A stretch of 13,221 nucleotides of DNA from CAZXDS01 sp964639525 (lineage in GTDB: Bacteria > Bacteroidota > Ignavibacteria > Ignavibacteriales > Melioribacteraceae). The stretch covers positions 1 through 13,221 of the forward strand of contig CAZXDS010000089.1 of assembly GCA_964639525.1 (NCBI GenBank). Reading direction: 5' to 3'. Every line of letters starts with the position of its first letter. Within the stretch, counting starts at the first letter, position 1. Below the pieces are notes generated by a model. The model did not search any database and had not been told where the DNA came from. It was given only the letters and a program-made list of their open reading frames with translations. Below are positions 6,391 through 13,221 of this stretch, one piece after another. Position numbers and translations under genes: made by a program.

Positions 6391-9300
6391 ATGGACGACA
6401 ATAATGAAAAACAAAGCTTATTACTTAATACGTTTCATGAAAAAGAAAATGAACTTAATTGCCTGTACAAAATTGAAGAAATATTAAATAGTCCTGGTGT
6501 ATCATTAGATGAAGCACTGGAAGAAGTTATTAAAATTTTACCCGGCGGATTTCAATTCCCTGATGAAATTGGTATAGAAATTAGTTTTAAAGATAAAAGT
6601 TATAAAACAAATAATTTTAAATTTACCAACTGGCTTATTTCAGCGCCAATAAAAGTACAGTATGAAGAAGTTGGAATTATTTCCATAGCATATCAATCAA
6701 AAAAGAATGGAGATGAAGATGAATCATTTGTAAATGATGAGAAAAAACTTTTAAAAACTGTTGCTAACAGGCTTGGTCATTTTGCACTTCATCAGGATTT
6801 GAAAAATATATTTTTAGATTTTAAAAATGTAAAAGATGTTTCCGAAAAAAAACACCAGAGCAATTGGCGAGTTATCTTAAATTTGCTGAGAAGTACAAAC
6901 CCACCTCTATTTATGAGGCTGACTCGAAAATTATTGCACGTATTATGTTGGAATGAAATTGATGAAGCACAGACACTTTTGGAACAATCCAGCATAGAAT
7001 TAACATCTGCTATTTCAGAGAAAAAACCGGGAGATGATAATAGACCTTTAAAAAAGAAAAAACTAAATCAGTATCGTCAATACATAGATTCTATTCTCAA
7101 ATTGGCATCTGAGAATATGAAAGATGAGGAAATATATTCCAGAATAGAAAAGTGGATTATGGACGATGAATCAAGTGATTTGATTACAACTGTAGAATCG
7201 CGAAGTTCAACATTGGCAAATATTGCAGATGCAATTAGGAAAAATTATTTGGTTTCTCCCGAAAAAATAAAACTTTCTAAATCAACAATAAAAGGAATGC
7301 GTGTATCTCTGCTTCGCAGATTTTTCACAGATGATCTTGATTTTATTAAGTATGCTAAAGATTATGTTAAGCTTACAGATTTTTATAATTTAATAAACAA
7401 GATGATTTTCCCGCCTTTCAGCCATGGCTCTGTTGGAGGCAAAAGTTCCGGTATGTTTCTTGCCTCAAAAATATTGAAAAAAAAGGGTGAAGAAAATGAA
7501 CTATTAAGTAATATTAAAATCCCGAAAACATATTTTGTAGCTTCTGATGGCGTTCTCGCATTTATGCATTATAATAATTTGGAAGAAGTGCTTGAACAAA
7601 AATACAAGGAAATTGAGGAAGTGCGGCTGGAATATGGTCTAATAGTTCAGAGGTTCAAAAATGCAGAATTTCCCCCGCAAATGCTAAAAGGATTGGCTTC
7701 TGCTCTCGATGATTTTGGTAATAATCCGCTTGTTGTTCGCAGTTCAAGTTTGCTTGAAGATCAAATGGGCGCTGCGTTTTCAGGTAAATATAAAAGTCTT
7801 TTTCTCGCCAATCAAGGAACAAAACAGGAAAGATTAAACGCTTTAACAGATGCAATTGCTGAAGTGTATGCTTCCACTTTTGGCCCTGATCCTTTAGAAT
7901 ATCGTGATGAAAGAGGTTTGCTTGATTTTCACGAAGAAATGGGAATTATGATTCAAGAAGTTGTGGGTAAAAAAGTTGGCAGATATTTTCTTCCGGCATA
8001 TGCGGGAGTTGCATTTAGTAATAATGAATTCAGATGGTCTCCAAGATTAAAACGGGAAGATGGTCTAATTCGTTTAGTCCCAGGCTTAGGAACAAGAGCT
8101 GTTGATAGAACCGGTAATGATTATCCAATGTTGATAACTCCAGGTCAGCCAAAGTTGCGAATAAATGTTACACCCATTGAAAAAATAAAGTATTCACCAA
8201 AATATATTGATGTAATTGATTTAGAAGCGGACGAGTTTGACACGATCGAAATTACTGCGTTGTTGAGAGAATATGGAAATGAATTTCCCGCCATTAGTCA
8301 GATTGTGTCAATTGTTGATGGGGATATGATTAGAGAACCGATGGGATTTGGAACAGATTATTCAAAAAGCGATTTGATAGTTTCGTTTAACGGTCTGTTG
8401 GACAACACAAATTTTGTAAAAAAAATGTCTCTGATTTTAGAAACGCTTCAAAATAAACTTAATACTCCTGTTGATATTGAATTTGCTTCCGATGGAGATG
8501 AATTTTATTTGTTGCAATGCCGCCCCCAAAGTTTTACAATTGATAGCTCTCCGGATGAAATACCGAAATCAATTGACAAAAATAACATTTTATTCCAAAC
8601 TAATAAGTTTGTTTCAAATGGAAAAGTACCCGAAATTACTCATGTTGTTTACGTTGATCCTTTGAAATATGCAGAGATTAAAGACCTCGAAAAAATGCGG
8701 ATTGTTGGTAGAATTGTAGGGAAAATAAATAAAATATTGCCCAAGCGAAAATTTATTTTGATGGGTCCCGGAAGATGGGGAAGTAGAGGCGACATAAAGC
8801 TTGGCGTTAACGTTACATATTCGGATATTAATAATACGGCAATGTTAATTGAAATTGCCCAAAAGAAAGGTGATTATGTTCCGGATTTGTCATTCGGAAC
8901 TCATTTTTTCCAAGATTTAGTAGAAACGTCCATTAGGTATTTGCCTCTTTATCCCGATGAAAGTGATTCAATATTTAATTATAAATTCTTTGATGAATCT
9001 GCAAACCTTTTAACTGAATTACTGCCTGACTATTCGGATTTTAAAGATGTGGTAAAAGTAATTGATGTAAAACAAGCTACTGGCGATAAGATATTAAAAA
9101 TACTGTTAAATGCCGAAGAGGAAATTGGAATTGCAATTTTGGATGAATCTGGTGGAAAAGAGGATACAACCAAAAGGAAAATTGAATATATTGAAGAACG
9201 TCACATGGATCACTCAAAATGGCGGATGAATATTGCAGAAAATATTTGTGATAATTTGGATTTTGATAGATTCGGTATTGGAGGGGTTTATATTTTTGGC

Positions 9301-9573
9301 AGCACTAAAGATGCAACAGCTGTTCCTAAAAGTGACATTAATTTACTTGTGTATTCCTCATTAAATGTTAAACATAGAGTTGAACTTGATGCATGGTTTG
9401 ACGGTTGGAGTTTGTGCATCAGTGAAATTAATTTCTGCCGTACCGGTGTTAAATCTTCCGGTTTATTAGACGTACATTATGTTACGGATGAAGATATAAA
9501 AAATAAAGATAGTTATGCTATTAAAATTGAGGGAATAACAAATGCAGTGAAACCTCTTAAAATAAAAAAATGA
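6391..9573 (+). CDS. PEP/pyruvate-binding (PPDK_N) ATP-grasp protein with GAF-like N-terminus and nucleotidyltransferase-like C-terminus
   Basis: A 1060-residue soluble multidomain protein of unknown function. Residues about 20-135 resemble the GAF-like sensor region of some histidine kinases (ELNCLYKIEEIL start). About 155-335 is helical linker. About 340-715 is a PPDK-type ATP-grasp domain. Its ATP residues match PPDK by motif and spacing: K351 (GGKSSGM), R450 (VVRSSS), E697, Q709 and R711 (LLQCRPQ). There is no phosphohistidine GGxxSH domain and no PEP/pyruvate barrel, so it cannot be an ordinary PEP synthase or dikinase. A MGPGRWGSRG motif (791-800) lies in a further region. About 935-1050 looks like a nucleotidyltransferase fold: G970-S971, ten residues, then D982-I-N984, so the second Asp of DxD is Asn. 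AAGGG lies 7 nt before the ATG. The HisH-like gene follows after 3 nt. An ATP-dependent, signal-responsive phosphotransfer or binding role is inference. Confidence 0.85.
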   Translation: MDDNNEKQSLLLNTFHEKENELNCLYKIEEILNSPGVSLDEALEEVIKILPGGFQFPDEIGIEISFKDKSYKTNNFKFTNWLISAPIKVQYEEVGIISIAYQSKKNGDEDESFVNDEKKLLKTVANRLGHFALHQDLKNIFLDFKNVKDVSEKKHQSNWRVILNLLRSTNPPLFMRLTRKLLHVLCWNEIDEAQTLLEQSSIELTSAISEKKPGDDNRPLKKKKLNQYRQYIDSILKLASENMKDEEIYSRIEKWIMDDESSDLITTVESRSSTLANIADAIRKNYLVSPEKIKLSKSTIKGMRVSLLRRFFTDDLDFIKYAKDYVKLTDFYNLINKMIFPPFSHGSVGGKSSGMFLASKILKKKGEENELLSNIKIPKTYFVASDGVLAFMHYNNLEEVLEQKYKEIEEVRLEYGLIVQRFKNAEFPPQMLKGLASALDDFGNNPLVVRSSSLLEDQMGAAFSGKYKSLFLANQGTKQERLNALTDAIAEVYASTFGPDPLEYRDERGLLDFHEEMGIMIQEVVGKKVGRYFLPAYAGVAFSNNEFRWSPRLKREDGLIRLVPGLGTRAVDRTGNDYPMLITPGQPKLRINVTPIEKIKYSPKYIDVIDLEADEFDTIEITALLREYGNEFPAISQIVSIVDGDMIREPMGFGTDYSKSDLIVSFNGLLDNTNFVKKMSLILETLQNKLNTPVDIEFASDGDEFYLLQCRPQSFTIDSSPDEIPKSIDKNNILFQTNKFVSNGKVPEITHVVYVDPLKYAEIKDLEKMRIVGRIVGKINKILPKRKFILMGPGRWGSRGDIKLGVNVTYSDINNTAMLIEIAQKKGDYVPDLSFGTHFFQDLVETSIRYLPLYPDESDSIFNYKFFDESANLLTELLPDYSDFKDVVKVIDVKQATGDKILKILLNAEEEIGIAILDESGGKEDTTKRKIEYIEERHMDHSKWRMNIAENICDNLDFDRFGIGGVYIFGSTKDATAVPKSDINLLVYSSLNVKHRVELDAWFDGWSLCISEINFCRTGVKSSGLLDVHYVTDEDIKNKDSYAIKIEGITNAVKPLKIKK

Positions 9574-9576
9574 TTT

Positions 9577-10161
9577 ATGATTTGTATTATTAATATTGAT
9601 AACGAGTTCAGTAATCAAATATCCTCAATTTTAACAAATAATTTGATTGAGCATGTTTTATCTACTGATGAACATACAATTTTATCCTGTGAAAAATTAA
9701 TAATTACGGATACACATAATATTTCAAAATCATTGCGAAAGTTAAAATTAATGAATTTGTTGAGTGTTTTAAGATTATTGAATAAGCCGATTCTCGGTAT
9801 CAATCAAGGAATGTTATTAATGTGTAATAAAATTGGAGAAGGGCATCAGAGAGGCTTGGGATTAATAAACGGGGATGTAATAAAACTTAGTACGCCGCTA
9901 AATGGTTTTTATTCAACCAGAATAAAAGAAAACAAAGTGAATAATGAAAAATTTCTTTTAGACAATCATTCCTCCAATCAATATTATTTTAATACTAACA
10001 TGGGAGTAGTAGAAAATCAATATTCCTACAGTATTCTTGAGATTGATAATCTTTCAATTACTGCTGCTTATTCAAATAATAATATTTTTGGAATTCAAAT
10101 GAGCATTCGAACGGATGAAGAATCCGATAATGAATTACTTGTGAAATTTGCAAGAATATAA
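9577..10161 (+). CDS. HisH-like class I glutamine amidotransferase fold, catalytic triad lost
   Basis: A 194-residue protein the size and layout of HisH, the glutaminase subunit of imidazole glycerol phosphate synthase. The HisH-type start (MICIINID), PILGINQGMLLM (71-82), GLGLINGDVIKL (93-104) and NIFGIQ (169-174) keep the fold signature. The nucleophile position of GIC-x-G is N76 (codon AAT, GINQG). The catalytic QFHPE segment reads Q174-M-S-I-R178, so His and Glu are S176 and R178. The conserved HisH YFVHSY segment reads YYFNTN. Glutamine hydrolysis is therefore not expected; a binding, regulatory or scaffold role is inference. It starts 3 nt after the stop of the PPDK_N gene, in the same frame, without a ribosome site, so translation is probably coupled. 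No histidine biosynthesis gene lies nearby. The frame is intact over its full length, which argues for a maintained pseudo-enzyme rather than a decaying gene. Confidence 0.75.
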   Translation: MICIINIDNEFSNQISSILTNNLIEHVLSTDEHTILSCEKLIITDTHNISKSLRKLKLMNLLSVLRLLNKPILGINQGMLLMCNKIGEGHQRGLGLINGDVIKLSTPLNGFYSTRIKENKVNNEKFLLDNHSSNQYYFNTNMGVVENQYSYSILEIDNLSITAAYSNNNIFGIQMSIRTDEESDNELLVKFARI

Positions 10162-10206
10162 TTTTCTTTTTAAAAATAATATTGTACAAAAACAATAAAT
10201 TTCGTG

Positions 10207-10303
10207 TATAAAAGAAAAACCCTCCACAGTAAACTGCAGAAGGTTTTCTTTACTTCTCAGTTACTGGTGATGGAAAGGAGGGCAGTCAACCACCACCAGA
10301 ATC
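10207..10303 (-). ncRNA. Candidate small RNA with an anti-Shine-Dalgarno-like loop
   Basis: Read on the minus strand, a promoter-like pair is followed about 7 nt later by hairpin 1: CTGGTGGTGG (10299-10290) with CCATCACCAG (10273-10264), 10 bp including one G-U. Its 16-nt loop is TTGACTGCCCTCCTTT, and CCTCCTTTC, running from this loop into the 3' arm, matches the 3' end of 16S rRNA. A 12-nt linker leads to a terminator hairpin. Every irregular pair in both stems is G-U on the minus strand but A-C on the plus strand, which points to minus-strand RNA. It could instead be the 3' untranslated region of the PLP-enzyme gene, which ends 95 nt upstream. No known RNA family is recognised. Confidence 0.45.
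10211..10251 (-). terminator. Intrinsic terminator in the convergent gap
   Basis: On the minus strand AAAGAAAACCTTCTGCAG pairs with CTGTGGAGGGTTTTTCTTT over a TTTA loop. The stem has 18 bp, with three G-U pairs and one bulged T, and the 3' arm ends in a T-rich tract. On the plus strand three pairs become A-C mismatches, but the lower stem AAAGAAAACC/GGTTTTCTTT would still form. It may also end transcripts of the HisH-like gene. Confidence 0.7.
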
Positions 10304-10307
10304 TTTA

Positions 10308-10335
10308 TTTATATGTTATAACATATAAAATTCAA
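10308..10335 (-). promoter_or_regulatory. Minus-strand promoter overlapping a 22-bp perfect palindrome
   Basis: TTGAAT (10335-10330) and TATAAA (10313-10308) are spaced by 16 nt on the minus strand and would start transcription near 10302, at the foot of hairpin 1. A perfect 22-bp palindrome with half-site TTTATATGTTA covers 10308-10329, that is the -10 box and most of the spacer. This could be an operator. AT-rich sequence makes chance promoter matches common. Confidence 0.4.
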
Positions 10336-10397
10336 ATTGATATGCAAATATAAATAAAACCAAACTATTAAAGCAACTAGTTCGTATAAATTATTTT

Positions 10398-11861
10398 TTA
10401 AAATTGAAACCAATCATTAACTGATAAATTGTCAGATTGTCCGATAAATGAATATTCGTTTGTGTTGGGAGAATAAGTATATTTATCGGCATATTTCCCT
10501 GCATTTGCAATAATGTCTTCAATAGCATCTATTATATAGTTCAATTCGCTAACTGTCATGGTGGGATGCAAAGACAGTCTGACCCAGCCGGGTTTTTCAG
10601 ATAAATCACCGCTATTAATTTTATCAGCAATATATTTAGATCGACTCGGGTCAACGTGTAAAAGAAAATGCCCGTAAGTTCCTGCACAAGAACAACCGCC
10701 TCTAACTTGAACTCCGTAAAGGTCATTTAATAATTTAACAATTAAATTATAATGTATGTCTTCGACAAAAAACGATAATACGCCGAGTCTGTCTTCAAGA
10801 TTATTTGCTAATAAATGAAGTTTGTCCATTTTTTTCATTCTTGAAAACGCAACTTTAAGCAAGTTTTGCTCCTGCTTAAAAATATTATCAACGCCCATTT
10901 TCTCTTTTACTTTTATTGCAAGTTCTGCTCTTATAGCTTGTAAAAATCCCGGAGTTCCACCGTCTTCACGAAGTTCAATATCATTAAAGTAACGATGTCC
11001 GCCCCAAGGATTTGTCCATTCAACGGTTCCTCCGCCCGGATTATCAGGAACACTGCGATGGTAAAGTTTGGAGTCGAAGATAAGCACGCCCGCAGAGCCG
11101 GGCCCGCCAAGAAATTTATGCGGTGAAAAAAATATTGCATCCAATCTCTCATCTTCACACTCAGGATGCATATCAATGTTGGTATAAGGTGCAGCCATAG
11201 CAAAATCCACAAAACATAAGCCGTCATACTTGTGCATCATTTTTGCAAGTCGGTGATAATCGGTTTGAACTCCGGTTACATTTGAGGCTGCGGTAAAAGA
11301 ACCTATTTTTAACTCTCTGTCCTTATACTTTTCAAGCAGTTCCGAAAAATAATTATAGTCAACTAAGCCCTTTTCCGTATGAGGAATTATTTCGCAATCG
11401 GCAATAGTTTCGAGCCATGAAGTTTGATTTGAGTGATGCTCCATGTGAGTTATAAAAACTATAGGTTTTTCCTCCGGTGGAATTTCAAATCTTTTTCTTA
11501 ATTGTTCAGGAAGTTTTAATCCAAGTATTCGCTGAAATTTATTTATTACCCGTGTCATTCCTGATCCGGCTGTAATAATCACATCCTCGGAATCTGCATT
11601 TACATGCTGTTTAATAAGCTCATGAGCAGTGTGGTAAGCTTTGGTCATTAAGGTGCCGGTAATACTCGTTTCCGTGTGAGTGTTTCCCACAAACGGCCCA
11701 AACACATTCATTATTTTATCTTCAATCGGTTTGTACAATCTTCCGCTTGCAACCCAGTCGGCATAAACAATTTTCTTTTCTCCGAAAGGGGATTGGAAGG
11801 ATTGATTAATTCCGATTGTATTTTCTCTAAAAGGTAAAAAGTATTTTTCCAAATTTTCCAT
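10398..11861 (-). CDS. Class V aminotransferase-fold PLP enzyme, cysteine desulfurase type
   Basis: A 487-residue fold-type I PLP enzyme related to NifS/SufS cysteine desulfurases, but about 80 residues longer than SufS. The Schiff-base lysine is K249 in SPHKFLGGPGS. EHHSN (141-145) supplies the His that stacks on PLP. D219 (VDFAMAAPY) binds the pyridine nitrogen, but the Gln usually three residues later is M222. The mobile Cys loop reads VRGGCSCAGTYGH, with C390 and C392. R428 (VRLSLHP) takes the substrate-carboxylate position after an insert of about 20 residues. Sulfur delivery to Fe-S or Mo centres is possible, but the subfamily is distinct from SufS/IscS and its substrate is unknown. The ATG is preceded by a weak GGAA. 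It lies 53 nt downstream of the alpha/beta hydrolase gene on the same strand, with no clear terminator between, so co-transcription is likely. Confidence 0.85.
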   Translation of the reverse strand: MENLEKYFLPFRENTIGINQSFQSPFGEKKIVYADWVASGRLYKPIEDKIMNVFGPFVGNTHTETSITGTLMTKAYHTAHELIKQHVNADSEDVIITAGSGMTRVINKFQRILGLKLPEQLRKRFEIPPEEKPIVFITHMEHHSNQTSWLETIADCEIIPHTEKGLVDYNYFSELLEKYKDRELKIGSFTAASNVTGVQTDYHRLAKMMHKYDGLCFVDFAMAAPYTNIDMHPECEDERLDAIFFSPHKFLGGPGSAGVLIFDSKLYHRSVPDNPGGGTVEWTNPWGGHRYFNDIELREDGGTPGFLQAIRAELAIKVKEKMGVDNIFKQEQNLLKVAFSRMKKMDKLHLLANNLEDRLGVLSFFVEDIHYNLIVKLLNDLYGVQVRGGCSCAGTYGHFLLHVDPSRSKYIADKINSGDLSEKPGWVRLSLHPTMTVSELNYIIDAIEDIIANAGKYADKYTYSPNTNEYSFIGQSDNLSVNDWFQF

Positions 11862-11914
11862 TCGTTTCCATGAAATAATTAAGTCATAAAAATAAGAATA
11901 TTCTTTCAGTTATT

Positions 11915-13221
11915 CTATTTTACTTTGTCATTCAACCATTTAATGATAGTTGGAATGAAATCAGTAACAAAATTCTTTTCCAATTTATTATATTCATCGG
12001 GCATACCTGATTTGGCAGATTGAAATAAATGATTTGCATTTGGGAATACAACAATTTTATAATTCTGATTGTCTGCATTTCTTAAAGCTTCTTCAAATGG
12101 TTTTTTGTTCAATTTAATAGGAACCTGCATATCTTTGCCACCGAATAAAATAAGAAGTGGGCAATTCAAATTTTCAACGGCATTTGTTGGGTCGTATGTA
12201 AAGAAAAATTTAATCCAAGGATTTGCTAAAGTTCGCAACTGTTTTTCAGTTATTAGCTCGGCGTAGGCAGAATCACTTTTGAATTTCTTTCTTGTTTCCT
12301 CCGGTAGTAATTGAATATCATCCAAAGCTGCTTTGAATATGTTGTTCTTTAAACTATTCAAGTCTTTATTATTTTGAATTGTAGAAATAATTTCATTTTC
12401 TAACTTCACCTTTTTATCAATAATTTCTTGTGAAGTTCCTTGAGAGTGTAAAAGTGATTTCATTTGATACAAAACTAAATCACTTCCTTTAACTGAAGGA
12501 CCAGCCATTAAAATAATAAAAGCGATATCGTTTGAGGCAGAGCATGCAATTACCGAAGCAAGTCCTCCTTCGCTATGTCCTAACAAGCCAATTTTCCGGT
12601 TGTTAATATTTTTTTGTGTTTCAAGAAATTGAATCGCCGAAAGTGCATCTTCCGCATAGTCTGCCGTTGTTGCAACGGTAGTTCCCGTTGATGAACCGCC
12701 AATTCCGCGATCGTCAAATCTTAAAACAGCGTAACCGTTTTCGGTTAAATTATCCGCAATGATTTTAAATATTTTAAATCCGAAAATATTTTCATCTCGA
12801 TTTTGAGCACCGCTGCCGGTTAGCAGAACAACAGCAGGAAATTTTCCAATCGTGTCGGGGAGTGTTAACGTGCCCGCAAGCTTTATTTTGCCGTTGTAGA
12901 ATATTACTTCCTTTGAGACAAAATTTCTTTCTAATGAATCAAGCGTATTATCAACCTGGTTTAGTTTAGCACGATTTAAAAAGAAACTTCCGTTAAAACC
13001 TGATTGAGAAAATTTTCCGCTTATGGAATCGTGTGATACTAAATTGCCTGAGAAACTTGCTGTCTGAGGTGAAGGAAGAATATTAAATGAAATATTTGAG
13101 GAATCAATTTTTAAGCTGTCTAATTTTAAGTCAAAAGCGTTTTGTTCGGGAATTGATAATTTCCCCTCAATAATATCAGTTTGTTTAAGTTCAATTTTGA
13201 AATTAATATTCTTGTTTGCGA
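11915..13221 (-). CDS. Alpha/beta hydrolase with N-terminal lipocalin-like domain (partial, N-terminus beyond the right edge)
   Basis: The frame is open from base 13221 to the stop at 11915, 435 codons, and its true start lies outside the window. The first ~100 visible residues are short beta-strand segments (FSGNLVSHDSISGKFSQSGF), like the beta-barrel domain found before hydrolases of this type. The hydrolase domain follows: KLAGTLTLPD, a VVLLTGSGAQNRDE oxyanion-side strand, RFDDRGIGGSS, the nucleophile elbow GHSEGG (Ser codon 12574-12572), FGGKD (Asp codon 12133-12131) and NANHLF (His codon 12031-12029). The Ser-Asp-His triad is complete, so an active esterase, peptidase or acyl hydrolase is expected. 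A TTG at 12586 can look like a start but falls just before the elbow and would remove half the fold. Whether a signal peptide exists cannot be seen. The PLP-enzyme gene follows after 53 nt. Confidence 0.88.
   Translation of the reverse strand, partial: ANKNINFKIELKQTDIIEGKLSIPEQNAFDLKLDSLKIDSSNISFNILPSPQTASFSGNLVSHDSISGKFSQSGFNGSFFLNRAKLNQVDNTLDSLERNFVSKEVIFYNGKIKLAGTLTLPDTIGKFPAVVLLTGSGAQNRDENIFGFKIFKIIADNLTENGYAVLRFDDRGIGGSSTGTTVATTADYAEDALSAIQFLETQKNINNRKIGLLGHSEGGLASVIACSASNDIAFIILMAGPSVKGSDLVLYQMKSLLHSQGTSQEIIDKKVKLENEIISTIQNNKDLNSLKNNIFKAALDDIQLLPEETRKKFKSDSAYAELITEKQLRTLANPWIKFFFTYDPTNAVENLNCPLLILFGGKDMQVPIKLNKKPFEEALRNADNQNYKIVVFPNANHLFQSAKSGMPDEYNKLEKNFVTDFIPTIIKWLNDKVK

Noticed and set aside
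6391..9573. Annotation as phosphoenolpyruvate synthase or pyruvate phosphate dikinase
   Set aside because: Only the ATP-grasp domain is present; the phosphohistidine and PEP/pyruvate domains are missing.
9577..10161. Annotation as functional hisH
   Set aside because: All catalytic triad positions are substituted, and no histidine genes are adjacent.
10270..10353. A small plus-strand frame with the SD-like GGAAAGGAGGG and two adjacent His codons, resembling a his leader peptide
   Set aside because: There is no properly spaced start after the SD-like run, no downstream biosynthetic gene on that strand, and the base-pair pattern favours minus-strand RNA.
11915..12586. A short 223-residue hydrolase starting with TTG at 12586
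   Set aside because: The frame is open upstream to the window edge and encodes the N-terminal half of the alpha/beta fold; the TTG is an internal Leu codon.

Overview
The base composition is AT-rich and the proteins are rich in Asn, Lys and Ile. The protein types (YjjG-like HAD phosphatase, a GAF-like/PPDK_N multidomain protein, a lipocalin-like/alpha-beta hydrolase, an SPHKFLGGPGS-type class V PLP enzyme) suggest a chromosomal segment from a Bacteroidota/Ignavibacteriota-like bacterium. That assignment is an inference from style, not from a marker gene. No rRNA, tRNA, CRISPR array, integrase or transposase was seen.

Left part (1-3783, minus strand): a likely co-directional unit reading HDOD-domain protein -> xdhA (2Fe-2S/FAD subunit) -> xdhB (molybdopterin subunit, cut by the left edge). 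The visible substrate-pocket residues of XdhB are those of true xanthine dehydrogenases rather than aldehyde oxidases. A terminator-like hairpin lies just before the xdhA start.

Middle (3902-6104, plus strand): a YjjG/YfnB-type HAD phosphatase, then a hexameric-type glutamate dehydrogenase with a good sigma70-like promoter and a strong intrinsic terminator. A 345-bp gene-free stretch follows. It holds a nested inverted-repeat element with a near-perfect 39-nt palindrome.

Right-centre (6391-10161, plus strand): the least ordinary part. A 1060-residue protein joins a GAF-like sensor region, an intact PPDK-type ATP-grasp domain without phosphohistidine or PEP domains, and a nucleotidyltransferase-like tail with a degenerate DxD motif. 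Three bases later, in the same frame, comes a HisH-like class I glutamine amidotransferase in which the Cys, His and Glu of the triad are all replaced. Together they look like a two-gene module of unknown function.

Convergent gap (10162-10397): a minus-strand candidate small RNA about 95 nt long. It has its own promoter embedded in a 22-bp palindrome, a first hairpin whose loop mimics the 16S anti-Shine-Dalgarno sequence, and a terminator hairpin. Both hairpins pair fully only when read on the minus strand.

Right part (10398-13221, minus strand): an alpha/beta hydrolase cut by the right edge, followed by a class V PLP-dependent enzyme of the cysteine desulfurase type.
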